Part shown: piece after piece, positions 59,263 to 64,000 of the stretch | How positions within the stretch are numbered: the first letter of the stretch is position 1 | Layout: every line of letters starts with the position of its first letter | Assembly (NCBI GenBank): GCA_007692425.1 | Contig: RECG01000008.1 | Span: forward strand, 1 to 64,000 | Source of the DNA: Acholeplasmataceae bacterium | Lineage (GTDB): Bacteria; Bacillota_I; Bacilli_A; Acholeplasmatales; Acholeplasmataceae | Reading direction: 5' to 3' | Length of the DNA stretch: 64,000 bases | Made by a program: the position numbers and the translations under genes | Notes under the pieces: generated by a model | What the model was told of the DNA's origin: nothing | Database searches by the model: none | What the model saw: the letters and a program-made list of their open reading frames with translations, nothing else

Positions 59263-60779
59263 GACGGCATGCTCCTTTTCTCGCCCAGCATATAGAGACC
59301 GAGTTCATTGACATCGGCGTCCTTGGCGAGGATATTGGCGACAATCTCCCCTTCATACATGACAAGAATCCGGTCGGAGATATCCATGATCTCGTCAATC
59401 TCAAAGGAGACCATTAAAATGGCTTTTTGTTTTTTTCGTTCATCCAAGAGTTGCTTGTGGATCATTTCGATGGCACCGACATCAAGACCGCGGGTCGGCT
59501 GCATGGCAATCAGAAACTGATGCGGTTTCTGGATCTCACGGGCCAGAATCGCTTTCTGCTGGTTGCCACCGCTCATGCTGCGGACCATGGTTGTCGCGCC
59601 TTGCTCGGAACGGATGTCAAATCGTTCGATCTGTTTGTTGGCATGCTGATAAATCGCATCCATGTCTAAAAAGAAACGACGTTGGAACTTGGGTGTGTAA
59701 TAGTTTTGCAAAATCAGGTTGCTTTGCAAATCAAAATCAAGGATCAAGCCATGCTTCTGCCGGTCTTCCGGGATATGGGCCAGTCCCATCTCATACTTTT
59801 GACGGATTGACATCCTGGTGATGTTGTCATGGCCGAGCCAGATGTCGCCCGTCTGCATCGGACGAAGTCCGGTGATCGCCTGGATCAACTCGGTCTGTCC
59901 GTTGCCGTCGACACCGGCGATGCCGACGATTTCACCGGCCTTGACTTCGAAACTGACATCGTTGACAACCGTTTTACCCCAAGTCTGGACACTGATGTTG
60001 TCCGCCTTGAACACCACGTCGCCCGTTTTGACATCAGGCTTGTCGACGGTGAATAAAACCGCCCGGCCGACCATCATCTCGGCCATCTGCTTGATGCTGA
60101 CATCCTTGACATCAAAGGTGTTGATCAGCTTGCCGCGCCTGAGCACGGTGCAGCGATCAGCCACTTCCTTGATTTCGTGGAGTTTGTGGGTGATGACGAC
60201 GATTGTCTTGCCTTCCTTGGCAAAACTCTTCATGATCTGGATCAGTTCCTTGACTTCCTGTGGTGTCAGGACGGCCGTCGGTTCGTCAAAGATGAGCATG
60301 TTGCTGTCACGATACAACATCTTTAAAATTTCGACGCGTTGTTGCATGCCGACCGAGATGTCACGAATGGTCGCGTCCAGATCAACCTTGAGATGATAAC
60401 GGTTGATCAGGTCATTGATTTTCTTGCGTGCCTGTTTGTCGGACAAGATGCCATAACGGGTGTCCTCTTGTCCCAACATGATGTTTTGAATGACCGTGAA
60501 GGCCTCGACCAGTTTGAAGTGCTGATGCACCATGCCGATCCCGAGACGGTTGGCATCGTTGGGATTGTTGATCTCGACTTTTTGGCCGTCGAAAAGAATC
60601 TCCCCTTCTTCAGCCTTGTAAAGGCCGAAAAGGATCGACATCAAAGTCGATTTCCCAGCGCCGTTTTCACCCAGGATGCCATGGATTTCACCAGGTTTGA
60701 CACCCAGTGTGATGTTGTCGTTGGCGACCAGGGTGCCGAACACCTTGGTGATGTTTTTCATTTCGACTTTATAGGTCAT
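59259..60779 (-). CDS. Nucleoside ABC transporter ATP-binding protein, duplicated NBD (YufO/NupO-like)
   Basis: GILGENGAGKSTLMSILFGLY, GIGMVHQHFKLVEAFTV, MSGGNQQKAILAREI. Confidence 0.9.
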   Translation of the reverse strand: MTYKVEMKNITKVFGTLVANDNITLGVKPGEIHGILGENGAGKSTLMSILFGLYKAEEGEILFDGQKVEINNPNDANRLGIGMVHQHFKLVEAFTVIQNIMLGQEDTRYGILSDKQARKKINDLINRYHLKVDLDATIRDISVGMQQRVEILKMLYRDSNMLIFDEPTAVLTPQEVKELIQIMKSFAKEGKTIVVITHKLHEIKEVADRCTVLRRGKLINTFDVKDVSIKQMAEMMVGRAVLFTVDKPDVKTGDVVFKADNISVQTWGKTVVNDVSFEVKAGEIVGIAGVDGNGQTELIQAITGLRPMQTGDIWLGHDNITRMSIRQKYEMGLAHIPEDRQKHGLILDFDLQSNLILQNYYTPKFQRRFFLDMDAIYQHANKQIERFDIRSEQGATTMVRSMSGGNQQKAILAREIQKPHQFLIAMQPTRGLDVGAIEMIHKQLLDERKKQKAILMVSFEIDEIMDISDRILVMYEGEIVANILAKDADVNELGLYMLGEKRSMPS

Positions 60780-60807
60780 ACGTCGCCTCCAATCATCATA
60801 CAAAGAA

Positions 60808-60828
60808 GGGGAAACGATTTGTTTCCCC
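60808..60828 (-). other. Intra-operon hairpin without U-tract after BmpA-like gene
   Basis: GGGGAAAC-GATTT-GTTTCCCC. Confidence 0.7.
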
Positions 60829-60864
60829 ATTCTCTGTCAATGTGTGTGTCTTGGACTCAAATCA

Positions 60865-61962
60865 TTAACTGCCTCCGGCTTTGGCAATCAAGCCGGCAGG
60901 CACATCATAGCCCAGGGCGATGATGTAAGCTTCCAACTCAGCTGGAGAAATCGGTGCAGTGACATCGCCAGCGGCCAATTCCGCAAAAATGGCATCGTAA
61001 TCGGCACGTGTGAAGTTATCAAAACGGTCAAAGGAATCAGGACCGGTCGGCAGGCCGACACCGTCTTCAGCGGCGCCGAGGAAAATCGACTGACCACCGA
61101 CAAAGGTGCCGTCAAAAATCTGCTCAAGTGCGGTCTGGACTGCGACACCAAGTGCCTTCAAAGCGGATGTGATGACAGTATCGCTTTGTTCACCCTGGTC
61201 GATATCAACACCGATGACCCACTTGTCAACTTCTTCAGCAGCCAGCATGACGGAGTTACCGGCACCACCGGCGGCGGCATGGATCACTTCGACACCACGG
61301 CCATACATGGCAGCGGCGGCAGCCTGGTTGTCAGGCGTCGGGGCAAAGTTGCCAAAATACAAGTAGTTGTCGGCTTCAAACTCGAACTCTTCGAGGTCAA
61401 GGACGCTGGCGGCATAATAAGCACCACCGACAAAACCAACACCGAAACGAACGACAGCAGGAACTGCCATACCACCCGTGAAACCAAGGCTTGTAAAGCC
61501 TTCCATCACAGCGGCATAACCAGCCAGCCAGCCGGACTCATGCTCGTTAAAGAAAATCGAGAGCGTGTTGTCTTCAATGTCCGGAACCCAGTCGCCGGCA
61601 TGCGGTGCGCCGTCAATCAGGATGAAATAGACATCGGGATATACGGATTGGACCTGATGAATGGCTTCCTCGAAAAGGAATCCGGGGCAGACGATGATGT
61701 TATAGCCCTGGCCAATCGCAAACTCAATGGTGTCGACATAGTCCGCGGTGGAAACAGCGGCAGGTTGGAAATAGTCATGAACAATGTCATTGGCAGTCGC
61801 GTATTCCACGATGCCTTCCCATGTGCCTTGGTTGAATGACTTGTCATCAATGTCACCGACATCGGTGATCATGGCAATCTTCATTTCTTCCACTTGTTCG
61901 ACACAAGCGAAAAACATGAAGGCAAAGACAAACAATACAGCAATTAACAGGCCTTTCTTCAT
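60865..61962 (-). CDS. BmpA/PnrA-type nucleoside-binding lipoprotein
   Basis: Lipobox FMFFAC; DIDDKSFNQGTWEGI, FNEHESGWLAGYAA, IHAAAGGAGNSV. Confidence 0.9.
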   Translation of the reverse strand: MKKGLLIAVLFVFAFMFFACVEQVEEMKIAMITDVGDIDDKSFNQGTWEGIVEYATANDIVHDYFQPAAVSTADYVDTIEFAIGQGYNIIVCPGFLFEEAIHQVQSVYPDVYFILIDGAPHAGDWVPDIEDNTLSIFFNEHESGWLAGYAAVMEGFTSLGFTGGMAVPAVVRFGVGFVGGAYYAASVLDLEEFEFEADNYLYFGNFAPTPDNQAAAAAMYGRGVEVIHAAAGGAGNSVMLAAEEVDKWVIGVDIDQGEQSDTVITSALKALGVAVQTALEQIFDGTFVGGQSIFLGAAEDGVGLPTGPDSFDRFDNFTRADYDAIFAELAAGDVTAPISPAELEAYIIALGYDVPAGLIAKAGGS

Positions 61963-62002
61963 TCTCTCCTCCTATTTTATAGGCTTCGCCTAATTTATCT
62001 TT

Positions 62003-62031
62003 ATTTTATACGAAAACATCTTAAATATCAA
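62003..62031 (-). promoter_or_regulatory. Promoter of bmpA-like operon
   Basis: Minus strand TTGATA-17-TAAAAT. Confidence 0.7.
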
Positions 62032-62094
62032 CCTTTAATGACGAATTCGCATGGTGCGAACATGACCGACCTTGGTGGAATCGGTTGATAAAGG

Positions 62095-63051
62095 TCAAAC
62101 CGCTTCGGCATTGGCCGTATCACGCGGGGCCTGTTCCTTCTCAAATTTCTTGAACATGGCCGCCACCCGCTTGGGAAACATGGTCATGGCATCGGCGATG
62201 ACCAGCGGCGTCATCGAGGCCGCTTCCAAGAACGCCGTCCTTCTGATTTCCTCCTTGGTGATTTCCTTGGCGTCGCTAAAGAGGAACTTGCGGCAGACAA
62301 TGCCGATCCGCAAGGTCAGCAAGGCATTGGATATCCCTTGCACGATCGATGAGATGAGCGGTTTGATGAACGGGATTTCCCCCAGTGTATTGACCGTGCT
62401 CGTAGGCATCAGGTCATAGATGTTCATGTTCTCAAGCCCTTCGGCAATCAAGGCGGTCGTGAAGACATTAATGGTCAGCTTGGACATGTGTTTCATCGAC
62501 GGCCTGAAGCCACAGACCTCGACCAGTTCCTTGATCATGCGCAAATTGACGACGACGACCGTGAAGAAATCGAGCCGTCCGTTTTGCGAAATGGCGGTCG
62601 AAATCATGACCGTCTTCGCGTTTTTACGGATGATCTGGTTCATCTTCTTCTTCATGTGCTTGTTAAACGTCTGGTTCAAGGCCAGCCTGAGCTGTTCCCG
62701 GTCACGCATTGCCTCGTTCAGGCGGGTGCGCTCCTCATCAGGAAAACCTTCCTGGGCCTGCAACCTTCTCGCCACACGCTTGTAAAGCGCATGGTTTTTG
62801 CGTGCTTGATCATCAATCGTCGTCTCGACTGAAAAGGTCGGTGAAAACATGATGATGTGCACCGGACGCAGGATCAAAATATAGACCAGCAAAACAGACA
62901 GGCCATAGAAACCATATTCAAGATAAGCATGGATGGCACGCAGCCGTTCGCCCACGGACATGACGCTTGACAACAAAATCAAGACAAACAACAAGATGAA
63001 ACCGATGGCAATCGCGTACCAGAACCACTTTGTATTGTCGCGTTTCTTCAT
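62095..63051 (-). CDS. DUF697/YcjF-like membrane protein
   Basis: Two N-terminal TMs; DFFTVVVVNLRMIKELVEVCGFRPS. Confidence 0.65.
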   Translation of the reverse strand: MKKRDNTKWFWYAIAIGFILLFVLILLSSVMSVGERLRAIHAYLEYGFYGLSVLLVYILILRPVHIIMFSPTFSVETTIDDQARKNHALYKRVARRLQAQEGFPDEERTRLNEAMRDREQLRLALNQTFNKHMKKKMNQIIRKNAKTVMISTAISQNGRLDFFTVVVVNLRMIKELVEVCGFRPSMKHMSKLTINVFTTALIAEGLENMNIYDLMPTSTVNTLGEIPFIKPLISSIVQGISNALLTLRIGIVCRKFLFSDAKEITKEEIRRTAFLEAASMTPLVIADAMTMFPKRVAAMFKKFEKEQAPRDTANAEAV

Positions 63052-63077
63052 ATCATCACTTCCTTGATTTGATTATA

Positions 63078-63773
63078 TCACAAGGACGGGCGCACGGATA
63101 TCAACTTTTGTTCTTTCAAGGAATAGAGTGCATGGTGGCCGATGATGACATGGTCGATGACATCGATGCCCATCAACTCGCCGCATGCCACCAAGGTCTT
63201 GGTGGCGGCCTCATCGGCCTTGCTTGGCGTGGGATCGCCGCTTGGATGGTTGTGGACGAACAACACTGCGGCGGCTGACAGCCTGATGGCCGTTTTAAAG
63301 ATTTCCCGCGGATGGATCAAGGTCTGGTTGATCGTGCCGATGAACACTGTCTCGCGCCTGATCAACATGCTCTTGGTGTTGAGATAGAGCACCATGAAAT
63401 GTTCCTGCTCCAAATGGGCGACCTCGCTTGCCAGCAAGTGATAGACATCATGCGCTGACTGGAGACATGTCTTTTGACCATGATCGAGTCTTGACAACCG
63501 CCTGCCGAGCTCGATGGCGGCGAGCACCGTCGCCGCCTTGGCGAGCTTGATGCCCTTGACCATCATGATTTCTTCCAAGGTCAACCGTTTCAAGTCGTCC
63601 AGGGATGCCAGATGATAAAGCACATTTTTCGATAATTCCAGGACGGACAGGTCTTTCAAGCCGGTCCTGAGCAGGACCGCCATCAGTTCTTCATTGGACA
63701 AGGCGGATGCGCCGTGTTGCATCATCCGCTCACGTGGTCTGGCATCGACGGGCATTTCTTTGATCATATACAT
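63078..63773 (-). CDS. radC: RadC family (JAB/MPN domain) protein
   Basis: LSNEELMAVLLRTG, VLFVHNHPSGDPTPSKAD. Confidence 0.92.
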   Translation of the reverse strand: MYMIKEMPVDARPRERMMQHGASALSNEELMAVLLRTGLKDLSVLELSKNVLYHLASLDDLKRLTLEEIMMVKGIKLAKAATVLAAIELGRRLSRLDHGQKTCLQSAHDVYHLLASEVAHLEQEHFMVLYLNTKSMLIRRETVFIGTINQTLIHPREIFKTAIRLSAAAVLFVHNHPSGDPTPSKADEAATKTLVACGELMGIDVIDHVIIGHHALYSLKEQKLISVRPSL

Positions 63774-63774
63774 G

Positions 63775-63811
63775 AAAAAACACCTCCTCTACTTATGGTA
63801 GGGCAGGTGTT
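63775..63811 (-). terminator. Terminator downstream of guaA
   Basis: AACACCT...AGGTGTT followed by T-run on minus strand. Confidence 0.65.
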
Positions 63812-63821
63812 TCTGTTTTGC

Positions 63822-64000
63822 TTATTCCCACTCGATTGTTGCCGGTGGTTTCGACGTGATGTCATAAACGACCCGGTTGATGCCGTCGACCTCGTTGACG
63901 ATGCGGGTGGCGATGTTTGTCAGGACATCATAGGGAATCTTGGCGGTGACGGCGGTCATGCCGTCGATGGAATGAACGGCCCGGATAGCGACGACATGGT
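63822..64000 (-). CDS. guaA: GMP synthase, C-terminal end (truncated by window)
   Basis: Minus translation ...[57 protein letters not shown]. Confidence 0.92.
   Translation of the reverse strand, partial: HVVAIRAVHSIDGMTAVTAKIPYDVLTNIATRIVNEVDGINRVVYDITSKPPATIEWE

Noticed and set aside
61963-62094. Purine riboswitch upstream of the BmpA-like nucleoside transporter
   Set aside because: The promoter lies too close to the start codon (about 35-nt leader with only a short TAGGC-GAA-GCCTA hairpin); no purine aptamer consensus.
1-64000. CRISPR arrays, tRNA/rRNA genes, prophage or toxin-antitoxin modules
   Set aside because: No regularly spaced repeats, tRNA-like cloverleaf sequences or recognisable phage/TA proteins found on reading; the only tyrosine recombinase is a canonical XerC/D beside hemW/deoB.
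1-64000. Mycoplasma-type code (TGA = Trp)
   Set aside because: TGA functions as a stop at several 4-nt ATGA gene overlaps (e.g. 660-663, 47913-47916), and conserved Trp positions use TGG.

Overview
The window holds a dense, almost entirely minus-strand chromosomal segment. It looks like a Bacillota/Mycoplasmatota-type bacterium using the standard code: TGA acts as a stop, for example at the ATGA overlaps. The core is housekeeping: hemW (partial), xerD/C, deoB, a cysteine desulfurase, parC/parE, plsY, rsmD, infC-rpmI-rplT, coaX with an ECF S component, trmB, HPr, queA, ruvB/ruvA, obg-rpmA-prp-rplU, a BmpA-type nucleoside ABC transporter, radC and guaA (partial). Accessory content of most interest: (1) an ~12.5 kb unidirectional cluster (8452-21023) of thiolase, SDR, KASIII-like protein, branched-chain-type ABC transporter, CoA-transferase and three alpha/beta hydrolases, faced by a divergent TetR gene and carrying a perfect 16-bp palindrome just downstream of a consensus promoter; (2) a LivG-type ATPase with a ~228-aa N-terminal coiled-coil extension; (3) a 1203-aa coiled-coil protein, the only plus-strand gene in its neighbourhood; (4) a coupled four-gene ABC system with two unrecognised extracytoplasmic partners; (5) a membrane-anchored EIIB-like domain lacking the phosphorylatable Cys, coupled to HPr; (6) ribosomal protein L20 with a C-terminal linker plus SAP/Rho-N-like domain; (7) a ~150-nt ncRNA with its own consensus promoter and a 6S-like fold; (8) a gene-poor AT-rich 1.1-kb island with a Z-DNA-like tract. 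No CRISPR array, tRNA, rRNA or intact mobile element was recognised. All family names come from reading the protein sequences; no database search was run.
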